Origin: Pseudolysobacter sp964466115
Lineage (GTDB): Bacteria; Pseudomonadota; Gammaproteobacteria; Xanthomonadales; Rhodanobacteraceae
Direction of reading: 5' to 3'
NCBI GenBank assembly: GCA_964466115.1
Contig: CAYXMH010000042.1
Coordinates: forward strand, 1 to 5,515
DNA: 5,515 nucleotides
Shown here: positions 1-4,673 of the stretch, piece by piece
Position numbering within the stretch: position 1 is the stretch's first letter
Layout: each line of letters begins with the position of its first letter
Translations under genes and position numbers: made by a program
The notes under the pieces: generated by a model
The model's database searches: none
What the model saw: the letters and a program-made list of their open reading frames with translations, nothing else
Told to the model about the DNA's origin: nothing

Positions 1-8
1 GCCAAACG

Positions 9-46
9 ATATAAAGCACACGTCTTCTATGCAATATAAAGTAAAC
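9..46. repeat. Short imperfect direct repeat, ATATAAAG-type
   Basis: ATATAAAGCACAC (9-21) recurs as ATATAAAGTAAAC (34-46), 11 of 13 bases identical, with 25 bp between the start points. It sits in the non-coding left end, beyond the 3' end of the PGPGW gene. In A+T-rich sequence a match of this size can arise by chance. No function is assigned; a protein-binding site or promoter remnant for a gene off the left edge is possible but unsupported. Confidence 0.2.
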
Positions 47-64
47 ACTGCCCTTCACGGGGGA

Positions 65-97
65 GTTAAGCCGTTAGATCGGCCCGACCGGCTGAAC
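65..97. repeat. Imperfect inverted repeat downstream of PGPGW gene
   Basis: Arms GTTAAGCCG (65-73) and CGGCTGAAC (89-97) pair over nine positions with one mismatch, around a 15-nt loop. Read on the minus strand, which is the direction of the lpdA-PGPGW transcript, it is followed by TAACTCCCCC and not by a T-run, so it is not a canonical intrinsic terminator. It may still mark the 3' end of the leftward transcript. The remainder of 1-173 shows nothing else I can support. Confidence 0.3.
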
Positions 98-173
98 AAA
101 ATTAAATTCGTTTGTTTTTGTTTAAAAGGAGCCGAGCCTATGACTCAACGCAAGCGCAAAGCTTTTGTACATG

Positions 174-422
174 TCATTTGTTTTTTTTGGTAAGCCGCGC
201 AGTTAATTCACGGGCTTTGCGAAGCCAACGCTTCGCCCACAGGAACTCCGTTGCCAATATCGAAAGCCCAATCGGAATCACTATAAACGCAGGGCCCGGC
301 AATATGATTAACGCGGCGCCAATCAGCACGACTGTCCCGCCGATGAGCGCCACGATGATGCGTTTGGCCAAACGGACATTTGGGTTGCGCAGTGAAAAAA
401 GCGCTCTAAATTTGCTGTTCAT
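174..422 (-). CDS. Small PGPGW-type transmembrane protein
   Basis: The 82-aa product has a basic N-terminus (about residues 1-21, rich in R and K), a hydrophobic segment (about 22-41), the turn LPGPAF at 41-46, and a second hydrophobic stretch (about 45-57). It then has a conserved-looking TEFLWAKRWL helix start (58-67) and a basic tail ending KKNK. This pattern, two membrane helices hinged at PGP with acidic and Trp residues just after, matches the PGPGW family of putative inner-membrane proteins. Here the usual PGPGW turn reads PGPAF. The family has no established function. The ATG at 422 is the only reasonable start; no clear Shine-Dalgarno precedes it. It lies 54 bp downstream of the lpdA stop on the same strand, so it is probably the last gene of the aceF-lpdA transcript, although a functional link to pyruvate dehydrogenase is not implied. 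The overlapping plus-strand 109-aa frame has no recognisable features. Confidence 0.8.
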   Translation of the reverse strand: MNSKFRALFSLRNPNVRLAKRIIVALIGGTVVLIGAALIILPGPAFIVIPIGLSILATEFLWAKRWLRKARELTARLTKKNK

Positions 423-476
423 GCGCAGTATTGAAAGATAAGTCCTGTGGCGCGCTAACCCTGGGGTCAGGCAACG

Positions 477-2282
477 CTAAGTTCGCTTCTTCGGAATGTA
501 CAAATCGGTAATCGTTCCCTCGTACACTTCGGCTGCCATTCCGACCGATTCGCTTAAAGTGGGGTGCGGGTGGATCGTTAAGCCGATATCGGCCGCTTCG
601 CAACCCATTTCAATCGCCAGCGCCACTTCCGCGATCAGATCACCGGCATTGGGACCGACGATCCCCGCACCAATCACACGATGATGGGTTTCGTCGAAAA
701 TGAGTTTGGTGAAACCTTCGCTGCGATTAATGCCTAAGGCACGTCCGGATGCCGCGTGCGGGAACACGCCCTTACCAAAATGGAGGCCTTGGTTTTTTGC
801 TTCCAATTCGGTGACGCCGACCCATGCCACTTCCGGGTCGGTATAGGCAACACTCGGGATTACCCGGGCCACGAATTCGCTGTTCAAACCGGCGCATACT
901 TCGGCCGCAACTTTGCCTTCGTGCGTGGCCTTATGCGCCAGCATCGGATTGCCGACCACATCCCCGATCGCAAAGATGTGCGGCACGTTGGTGCGCTGCT
1001 GTTTATCCACCGGAATAAAGCCGCGTTCGGTGACGACCACACCCGCCGATTCCGCATTGATTTTTTTACCGTTAGGCGTGCGCCCCACAGCCACCAACAC
1101 GCGATCGTACAGTTGTGGCTCTGGCGCTGGCGATGCCGCATCGGCGGATTCGAAAAACACCTTAAGACCGGTTTTCTGCGGCTCGATTTTAGTGACCTTG
1201 GTTTTAAGTCGAATGCTTTCGTAACGTTTGTTCAAACGGGTTGCCAATGGCTTAACCAGATCCGGATCGGCCCCCGGCATCAATTGATCGAGCAATTCCA
1301 CCACGCTTACTTTGCTGCCGAGCGCATCGAACACGCACGCCATTTCAAGGCCGATAATGCCACCGCCGATCACCAACAATCGCTTTGGAATATCCTGCAA
1401 TTGCAAGGCATCGGTCGAATCCATCAAACGTTGATCGTCCCACGGCAAACCGGGAAGTTTTACGGCTTGCGAGCCGGCGGCGATGATGCAGCGCTCGAAA
1501 CGCACGATTTTCTTTCCGTCGGGAGTATCCACCTCAATGTCGTTTGGCGAGACGAAGCGCCCGACGCCTTGCAAGCGCGTCACCTTACGTTGCTTGGCCA
1601 TGCCGGCCAAACCACCGGTTAATTTTCCGACCACGCCCTCTTTGAAGCCGCGCAATTTATTCACATCGATTTTCGGTGCGGCGTAGTCGATACCGTAATC
1701 GGCCAACCCGTGCGCCTCCTCCATCACGCGCGCCGCGTGCAGCAACGCTTTCGACGGAATGCAGCCGACATTCAAACACACGCCGCCGAGCGCGGGATAG
1801 CGCTCGATCAACACCACACTTTGGCCAAGATCGGCGGCGCGAAACGCTGCCGTGTAGCCACCGGGACCGGAACCCAACACCGCCACCTGACATTCTAAGT
1901 CGGCGTTGCGGCCAGAACTTGGCACTGCTTTTTGCGTTGCGGCAGGCGCTGTATCGATGGAAGACGATTTGGGTGCCTGTGGTACAGCACCATTAGCCTC
2001 AGTGTTTTTTGGCGATGGGCGCGCAGCGTCTGAGGCGCCCTCCGCTGTCTCAATCACCGCGACCACGCTTCCCTCGGAAAGCCCATCACCGAGTTTCACG
2101 CGCAGCTCTTTGACGACACCGGCAACCGTGGAGGGTACCTCCATCGTGGCCTTATCGGATTCCAGAGTCACCAAACCTTGGTCTTTCGCGACTGCATCGC
2201 CCGGCTTTACCAATACTTCAATGACTGGAATGTTTTGGTAATTTCCGATATCCGGCACACGAATTTCAATGGTCGAGCTCAT
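477..2282 (-). CDS. lpdA: Dihydrolipoyl dehydrogenase (E3) with N-terminal lipoyl domain
   Basis: E3 of the pyruvate dehydrogenase complex: an FAD flavoprotein that reoxidises dihydrolipoyl groups on E2 and passes electrons to NAD+ in the cytoplasm. The 601-aa product starts with a lipoyl domain (about 5-79) whose ESDKATMEVP motif places the lipoylated lysine at K44. An Ala/Pro/Ser linker follows (about 80-128). The FAD-binding GSGPGG is at 137-142 and the redox-active disulfide C169-C174 lies in CLNVGC. Downstream are the NAD-binding VIGGGIIGLE segment, a second FAD contact (FAIGDV), and the C-terminal HPHPTLSE with the catalytic pair H573 and E578. E. coli Lpd lacks the lipoyl domain and is about 130 residues shorter; this longer form is known from other beta- and gammaproteobacteria. 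The ATG at 2282 keeps the full lipoyl domain; only a weak AAGG lies 10 nt upstream. It follows aceF after 90 bp and is likely co-transcribed with it. Every catalytic residue checked is present. Confidence 0.97.
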   Translation of the reverse strand: MSSTIEIRVPDIGNYQNIPVIEVLVKPGDAVAKDQGLVTLESDKATMEVPSTVAGVVKELRVKLGDGLSEGSVVAVIETAEGASDAARPSPKNTEANGAVPQAPKSSSIDTAPAATQKAVPSSGRNADLECQVAVLGSGPGGYTAAFRAADLGQSVVLIERYPALGGVCLNVGCIPSKALLHAARVMEEAHGLADYGIDYAAPKIDVNKLRGFKEGVVGKLTGGLAGMAKQRKVTRLQGVGRFVSPNDIEVDTPDGKKIVRFERCIIAAGSQAVKLPGLPWDDQRLMDSTDALQLQDIPKRLLVIGGGIIGLEMACVFDALGSKVSVVELLDQLMPGADPDLVKPLATRLNKRYESIRLKTKVTKIEPQKTGLKVFFESADAASPAPEPQLYDRVLVAVGRTPNGKKINAESAGVVVTERGFIPVDKQQRTNVPHIFAIGDVVGNPMLAHKATHEGKVAAEVCAGLNSEFVARVIPSVAYTDPEVAWVGVTELEAKNQGLHFGKGVFPHAASGRALGINRSEGFTKLIFDETHHRVIGAGIVGPNAGDLIAEVALAIEMGCEAADIGLTIHPHPTLSESVGMAAEVYEGTITDLYIPKKRT

Positions 2283-2292
2283 TGCATGGGTA

Positions 2293-2296
2293 CCTT
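2293..2296 (-). promoter_or_regulatory. Weak ribosome binding site of lpdA
   Basis: On the minus strand TAAGG ends 10 nt before the lpdA ATG, within TAAGGTACCCATGCAATG. It is much weaker than the aceF site. A nearer ATG (in CCATGCA) is out of frame, which supports the ATG at 2282 as the start. The weak site could make E3 translation depend partly on ribosomes arriving from aceF, but the 90-bp gap and the hairpin argue against tight coupling. Confidence 0.4.
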
Positions 2297-2304
2297 ATTA
2301 CATA

Positions 2305-2336
2305 ATTATAAAATAAAATAAAACACACCTAATCAA
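2305..2336 (-). promoter_or_regulatory. Possible secondary promoter for lpdA
   Basis: The A+T-rich spacer between aceF and lpdA contains a perfect -10 hexamer TATAAT on the minus strand (2310-2305). The best -35-like hexamer, TTGATT (2336-2331), is 20 bp away, longer than the optimal 17, and no extended -10 TGn is present. It could give extra E3 for other 2-oxo acid dehydrogenases, which commonly share E3, but A+T-rich sequence yields such hexamers by chance. Confidence 0.3.
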
Positions 2337-2351
2337 CCCTCCCTACCAAAA

Positions 2352-2376
2352 GCGGTGGGTTAAAAACCCACCCTAC
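2352..2376 (-). repeat. REP-like hairpin abutting the aceF stop codon
   Basis: GGTGGGTT (2354-2361) and AACCCACC (2365-2372) form a perfect 8-bp stem with a 3-nt loop. On the minus strand the unit opens GTAGGGTGG, with the TAG being the aceF stop codon, and closes CCACCGC. Those ends are shared with the REP-like element at 4491-4523, so this is probably a diverged member of the same family. A short TTTT follows within GCTTTTGG, too poor for a strong intrinsic terminator. The hairpin could protect the aceF 3' end or partly reduce read-through into lpdA. Confidence 0.6.
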
Positions 2377-3680
2377 AAGAGCAGCCGGCGCAGATCACTT
2401 AGCATTTGGGCAAGATACGCGGTGAAGCGCGCCGCCTGAGCCCCGTCAATCACCCGGTGATCGTAACTTAGGCTTAAGGGCAACATCAGGCGCGGAACGA
2501 ATTCGTTGCCGTTCCAAACCGGTAGCGTCTGCGCCTTGGAAACGCCAAGGATGGCAACCTCCGGCGCATTGATGATCGGCGTAAACGCGCTGCCACCGAT
2601 CCCGCCTAAACTCGAAATCGAAAAACAACCGCCAGACATATCGGCAGGACCGAGTTTCCTATCGCGCGCCTTGGCGCTGATCGCACCCAGTTCCTGCGCC
2701 AACTCAATCAGTCCCTTCTTATCGCAGTCGCGGATCACCGGCACCACCAAACCATCGGGTGTGTCCACCGCAATGCCGATATGGAAATAGCGTTTCAGAA
2801 TCAGATTCTCGCCGCTGGCATCCAGCGACGCATTGACCATTGGAAATTGCTTCAGCGCGGCAACGGCGGCTTTGATCAGGAATACCAGCGGGGTGAGTTT
2901 GACATCCTTGTGCAGCTGCGCACTGGCTTTGCGAAATGTTTCCATCTCGGTGATGTCGGCCGAATCGTGCTGGGTCACGTGCGGGATCATCGCCCAATTG
3001 CGCGCCAGATTGGCGCCCGAGATCTTATTGATCCGCGACAGCGGCTTCTGCTCTATTTCACCAAATTTAGAAAAATCCACTTGCGGCCATGGCAGCAAGC
3101 CCAACCCCAGGGTTGCGCCGCCAGAGGAAGAACCTGCCCCGCCCGCCAAAGCCTGTTTGACAAACGCTTGCACATCCTCTTTGGTGATGCGGCCCTTACG
3201 GCCGGTGCCGCGAACGCGCGTAAGATCAGCCCCCAGTTCACGCGCGAATAAGCGTATCGCGGGGCTGGCATGCGGCGGCGCGGCACCATCGCCCAACGAT
3301 GGCGCGGGATTCGCAGCCAGGGGAATAGCAGCTGGTGCAGGCCGCGCCGCGGTTGCACTTACCGTCGCCTGAGCAGGAGCCACAGGCGCAGCCCTCGCCG
3401 GCGCAGCACTGGGTGTGGGTTTCTCGGGCGCCGAAGCCGCAGCGGCCGATTCAATCAGCGCGACGATATGGCCCTCGGAAACCTCATCCCCGGTTTTCAC
3501 CTTGATCTCTTTCACTAAGCCGGCAAACGGCGCCGGCACTTCCATCGTGGCTTTGTCGGACTCAAGCGTAACCAAACCTTGTTCGGCACTCACCGTATCG
3601 CCGGGCTTGACCAACACCTCGATCACCGGGATGTTTTTGTAATTGCCGATGTCCGGCACCTTGGCTTCTTTAATCGCCAT
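2373..3680 (-). CDS. aceF: Pyruvate dehydrogenase E2 (dihydrolipoyllysine acetyltransferase)
   Basis: E2 core of the pyruvate dehydrogenase complex: it accepts the acetyl group from E1 on a swinging lipoyl arm and transfers it to CoA. The 435-aa product has one lipoyl domain (about 3-78; ESDKATMEVP gives lipoyl K43), an Ala/Pro-rich flexible linker (about 79-136), and a peripheral subunit-binding domain (about 138-174, ASPAIRLFARELGADL then GTGRKGRITKEDV). A second, Gly/Ser-rich linker leads to the acyltransferase domain (about 205-435). SYDHRVIDG near the C-terminus supplies catalytic H408 and D412. A single lipoyl domain makes it shorter than the three-lipoyl E. coli enzyme. The ATG at 3680 is preceded by a strong GGAGG and is the natural start of the lipoyl domain. 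The PDH assignment, rather than 2-oxoglutarate dehydrogenase E2, rests on the adjacent lipoylated E3 and the overall AceF-like sequence. A good promoter lies directly upstream, and aceE is not adjacent. Confidence 0.95.
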   Translation of the reverse strand: MAIKEAKVPDIGNYKNIPVIEVLVKPGDTVSAEQGLVTLESDKATMEVPAPFAGLVKEIKVKTGDEVSEGHIVALIESAAAASAPEKPTPSAAPARAAPVAPAQATVSATAARPAPAAIPLAANPAPSLGDGAAPPHASPAIRLFARELGADLTRVRGTGRKGRITKEDVQAFVKQALAGGAGSSSGGATLGLGLLPWPQVDFSKFGEIEQKPLSRINKISGANLARNWAMIPHVTQHDSADITEMETFRKASAQLHKDVKLTPLVFLIKAAVAALKQFPMVNASLDASGENLILKRYFHIGIAVDTPDGLVVPVIRDCDKKGLIELAQELGAISAKARDRKLGPADMSGGCFSISSLGGIGGSAFTPIINAPEVAILGVSKAQTLPVWNGNEFVPRLMLPLSLSYDHRVIDGAQAARFTAYLAQMLSDLRRLLL

Positions 3681-3684
3681 TGCT

Positions 3685-3690
3685 CCTCCC
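3685..3690 (-). promoter_or_regulatory. Strong Shine-Dalgarno of aceF
   Basis: GGGAGG, within GGTAGGGAGGAGCAATG, lies 4 nt before the aceF ATG on the minus strand. It is the best ribosome binding site in the window and fixes the start at 3680. The same ten bases GGTAGGGAGG recur at 2338-2347, far upstream of the lpdA start, where they cannot serve as its binding site. Confidence 0.75.
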
Positions 3691-3716
3691 TACCCAAACC
3701 CGTTGCACTGGACGCC

Positions 3717-3761
3717 CATTGTCGCTACTGAAACTCACTAACGCCAGTGGAATCGACAATG
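3717..3761. repeat. 8-bp inverted repeat in the aceF leader/promoter region
   Basis: CATTGTCG (3717-3724) and CGACAATG (3754-3761) are perfect reverse complements separated by 29 bp. The right arm covers most of the -35 hexamer of the plus-strand promoter and the expected start point of the minus-strand transcript. A second pair, CACTGG (3706-3711) and CCAGTG (3744-3749), interleaves with it. It could be a split operator or an RNA fold in the leader; no regulator is recognised, and it does not match the PdhR operator ATTGGTNNNACCAAT. Confidence 0.35.
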
Positions 3762-3781
3762 ACTTTCATAAACCCTATATT
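3753..3781 (+). promoter_or_regulatory. Sigma70-like promoter of the acidic orphan gene
   Basis: TCGACA (3753-3758; five of six bases match TTGACA), a 17-bp spacer and TATATT (3776-3781; five of six match TATAAT) point rightward. Transcription would start near 3788, giving a leader of about 36 nt before the ATG at 3824. It overlaps the leftward aceF promoter, so the two should compete for RNA polymerase. Confidence 0.5.
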
Positions 3782-3792
3782 TGATCTGTCAA
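3765..3792 (-). promoter_or_regulatory. Sigma70-like promoter of aceF-lpdA
   Basis: On the minus strand a perfect TTGACA (3792-3787) is followed, after 16 bp, by TATGAA (3770-3765; four of six bases match TATAAT). Initiation would fall near 3757, leaving a leader of about 75 nt before aceF. This supports aceF as the first gene of its transcript, with no dependence on an upstream aceE. Confidence 0.5.
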
Positions 3793-3823
3793 GCAAGCAA
3801 GAGCCGACCTGAGCCCTTAAAAC

Positions 3824-4384
3824 ATGAACCCGCAGTGTTTTCTATTCGAGGATCGCGATGGCGACCCGCAGTGCTTTCTCTTCGAGCATCGAGGCGATCG
3901 AGTGTTGCTGCATATCTCCGTTATGTCGACGCTCGATGCCCTTAAGCTATTCGATCGCCAGTTGGATGCGAAGATTACGATCTTCGGCGCTTCCCATAAT
4001 GGCGGTTGGCTGGGCGTAAACAATCTACCCGTCATGAGCACGGTCGGTGATATCTGCGACTTCCTGCATAGAAATAACGAGCTCGGAGATCGAACCTTGA
4101 TGGATTACTTCGACCTAATTGATTTCTCAGCGGAGCTATCGAATGTTGGAACCGTCAGTACGCATGATGATTCCGAAACCAATCTGTTGCTCATCGATGA
4201 AAGCCGGCCTGCTGAAGTGATCAATAAATTGCTTTCTCCCAGCGCCGCTAAAGACGTATTGATGAAGCTTTACGCCAATCCCGGTGCCTATGTAGCGATG
4301 GATGAGCAAGAGACGTGGAACATTTTCAAAAGCTTCGATGATCTACTCGCATTCGAGGCCAAGATTGAGGAGGCGAAAACGTGA
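3824..4384 (+). CDS. Unrecognised acidic protein with duplicated N-terminus
   Basis: This 186-aa product matches no family I can name. It is soluble-looking, with no signal peptide or membrane segment, and strongly acidic: by hand count 32 Asp+Glu against 15 Lys+Arg. The N-terminus is a tandem repeat, PQCFLFE at 3-9 and again at 15-21. The rest looks like a mixed alpha/beta domain (for example KITIFGASHNGGWLGV) ending in a helical, Glu/Lys-rich C-terminus. The ATG at 3824 has a plausible promoter but no clear Shine-Dalgarno; GTG at 3902 and ATG at 3923 are in-frame alternatives that would drop the repeat. Sampled lines have lower G+C than the neighbouring PDH genes. It is divergent from aceF and convergent with the Rhs gene. 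Small acidic proteins beside Rhs genes are often immunity proteins, but those are normally co-directional, so that role is only a guess. The frame is intact and probably a real gene. Confidence 0.7.
   Translation: MNPQCFLFEDRDGDPQCFLFEHRGDRVLLHISVMSTLDALKLFDRQLDAKITIFGASHNGGWLGVNNLPVMSTVGDICDFLHRNNELGDRTLMDYFDLIDFSAELSNVGTVSTHDDSETNLLLIDESRPAEVINKLLSPSAAKDVLMKLYANPGAYVAMDEQETWNIFKSFDDLLAFEAKIEEAKT
3827..3898 (+). repeat. 36-bp tandem duplication inside the orphan gene
   Basis: Unit 1 (3827-3862) and unit 2 (3863-3898) are each 12 codons and keep the reading frame. They match at 27 of 36 bases overall and 25 of the first 30; most of the differences in the first eight codons are synonymous third positions (TGT/TGC, CTA/CTC). 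The encoded units are NPQCFLFEDRDG and DPQCFLFEHRGD. The synonymous drift suggests an older duplication kept in frame rather than a sequencing artefact. Confidence 0.8.
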
Positions 4385-4490
4385 GTAGCTGCATAGCGTG
4401 TTACGTGTAAGCGGACCTTTAGCGAGTGTCTCCGTTTCCCGAGCAATTTCAAGCCAATCGGCGGATGCTGAACCGGATCTCGGGTAAGGA

Positions 4491-4523
4491 GTAGGGTGGA
4501 ACCCGCGCAGCGGTTTCCACCGC
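4491..4523 (+). repeat. REP-like palindromic element, copy A
   Basis: The 33-nt unit opens with GTAGGGTGG. It contains arms GGTGGAACCCGC (4495-4506) and GCGGTTTCCACC (4510-4521), which pair at 11 of 12 positions around a 3-nt loop; the single C-T mismatch recurs in copy B. Size, extragenic location and the head sequence beside a near-perfect palindrome are typical of repetitive extragenic palindromes, which RAYT (REP-associated tyrosine) transposases mobilise in many proteobacteria. No such transposase is in the window. Confidence 0.75.
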
Positions 4524-4545
4524 GCACCCATCATTCATTATCAAA

Positions 4546-4584
4546 AACAACAACATTTCTACAATTGCAATTAATGTTATTGTT
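4546..4584. repeat. Inner A+T-rich inverted repeat between the REP-like copies
   Basis: AACAACAACATT (4546-4557) and AATGTTATTGTT (4573-4584) pair at 11 of 12 positions. The loop ends with the perfect 10-bp palindrome AATTGCAATT (4563-4572). It lies between REP-like copies A and B, making a nested inverted structure about 140 bp long overall. No protein-binding or transposon identity is recognised. Confidence 0.6.
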
Positions 4585-4597
4585 AAACCCTCATCAT

Positions 4598-4630
4598 GCG
4601 ACGGAAACCGCTACGCGGGTTCCGTCCTAC
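4598..4630 (-). repeat. REP-like palindromic element, copy B (inverted)
   Basis: This is an inverted copy of the element at 4491-4523; read on the minus strand it matches copy A at 28 of 33 positions. Arms 4600-4611 and 4615-4626 pair at 11 of 12 positions around a 3-nt loop. Four of the five differences from copy A are paired, compensatory changes (GT/AC in A becomes AC/GT in B), so both copies keep the same fold. The head-to-head pair resembles a BIME-type cluster. Confidence 0.75.
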
Positions 4631-4648
4631 CGATACATCTTACGAGTT

Positions 4649-4664
4649 CACCCAACCTACGCGC
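4649..4664 (-). repeat. Possible REP half-element next to Rhs stop codon
   Basis: On the minus strand GCGCGTAGGTTGGGTG begins 9 nt after the Rhs stop codon. Its GTAGGTTGGG resembles the GTAGGGTGG head of the three REP-like units in the window, but no matching second arm follows. It may be a degenerate half-copy; chance is a real alternative at this length. Confidence 0.25.
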
Positions 4665-4673
4665 TTCGATAAG

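Larger units (their letters stand above)
4385..4673. other. Non-coding block between convergent genes
   Basis: These 289 bp separate the stop codons of the plus-strand orphan gene and the minus-strand Rhs gene. The minus-strand frames of 63 and 79 codons that enter it also run into the orphan gene and show no recognisable motifs. In particular, no co-directional immunity-like gene follows the Rhs gene. The left part holds a CCCGAG (4438-4443) / CTCGGG (4479-4484) inverted repeat; the right part is dominated by the nested REP-like structure at 4491-4630. Confidence 0.6.

Noticed and set aside
140..193. A 17-residue frame (ATG at 140) with AAGGAG 8 nt upstream
   Set aside because: The spacing looks good, but the peptide has no recognisable feature, overlaps the 3' end of the convergent PGPGW gene, and no promoter was seen. 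It is worth only a ribosome-profiling check.
112..441. A 109-codon plus-strand frame over the PGPGW gene
   Set aside because: Its product has no recognisable features, whereas the opposite strand encodes a clear PGP-hinged two-helix membrane protein.
756..1622. A 288-codon plus-strand open frame antisense to lpdA
   Set aside because: It lies wholly within lpdA, whose motifs are unambiguous. The product is rich in His, Arg and Gln with no domain, as expected for a shadow of G+C-rich codons.
2354..2372. Hairpin after aceF as a strong intrinsic terminator
   Set aside because: On the minus strand it is followed by GCTTTTGG, not a proper T-run, and lpdA lies downstream in the same direction; a REP-like element is the better reading.
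2781..3372. Plus-strand open frames of 156 and 179 codons antisense to aceF
   Set aside because: Both overlap the aceF catalytic and subunit-binding domains and have low-complexity Ala/Arg/Ser composition without motifs; the 179-codon one mirrors the Ala/Pro linker.
3858..4035. An out-of-frame ATG GCG ACC start inside the tandem repeat, preceded by GAGG
   Set aside because: It opens a frame of under 60 codons with Ser/Arg/Cys-rich content; the main frame continues much further and is consistent.
4288..4534. Two minus-strand frames (63 and 79 codons) as a possible co-directional Rhs immunity gene
   Set aside because: Both overlap the 3' end of the plus-strand orphan gene and the REP-like element, lack a ribosome binding site and show no motif.
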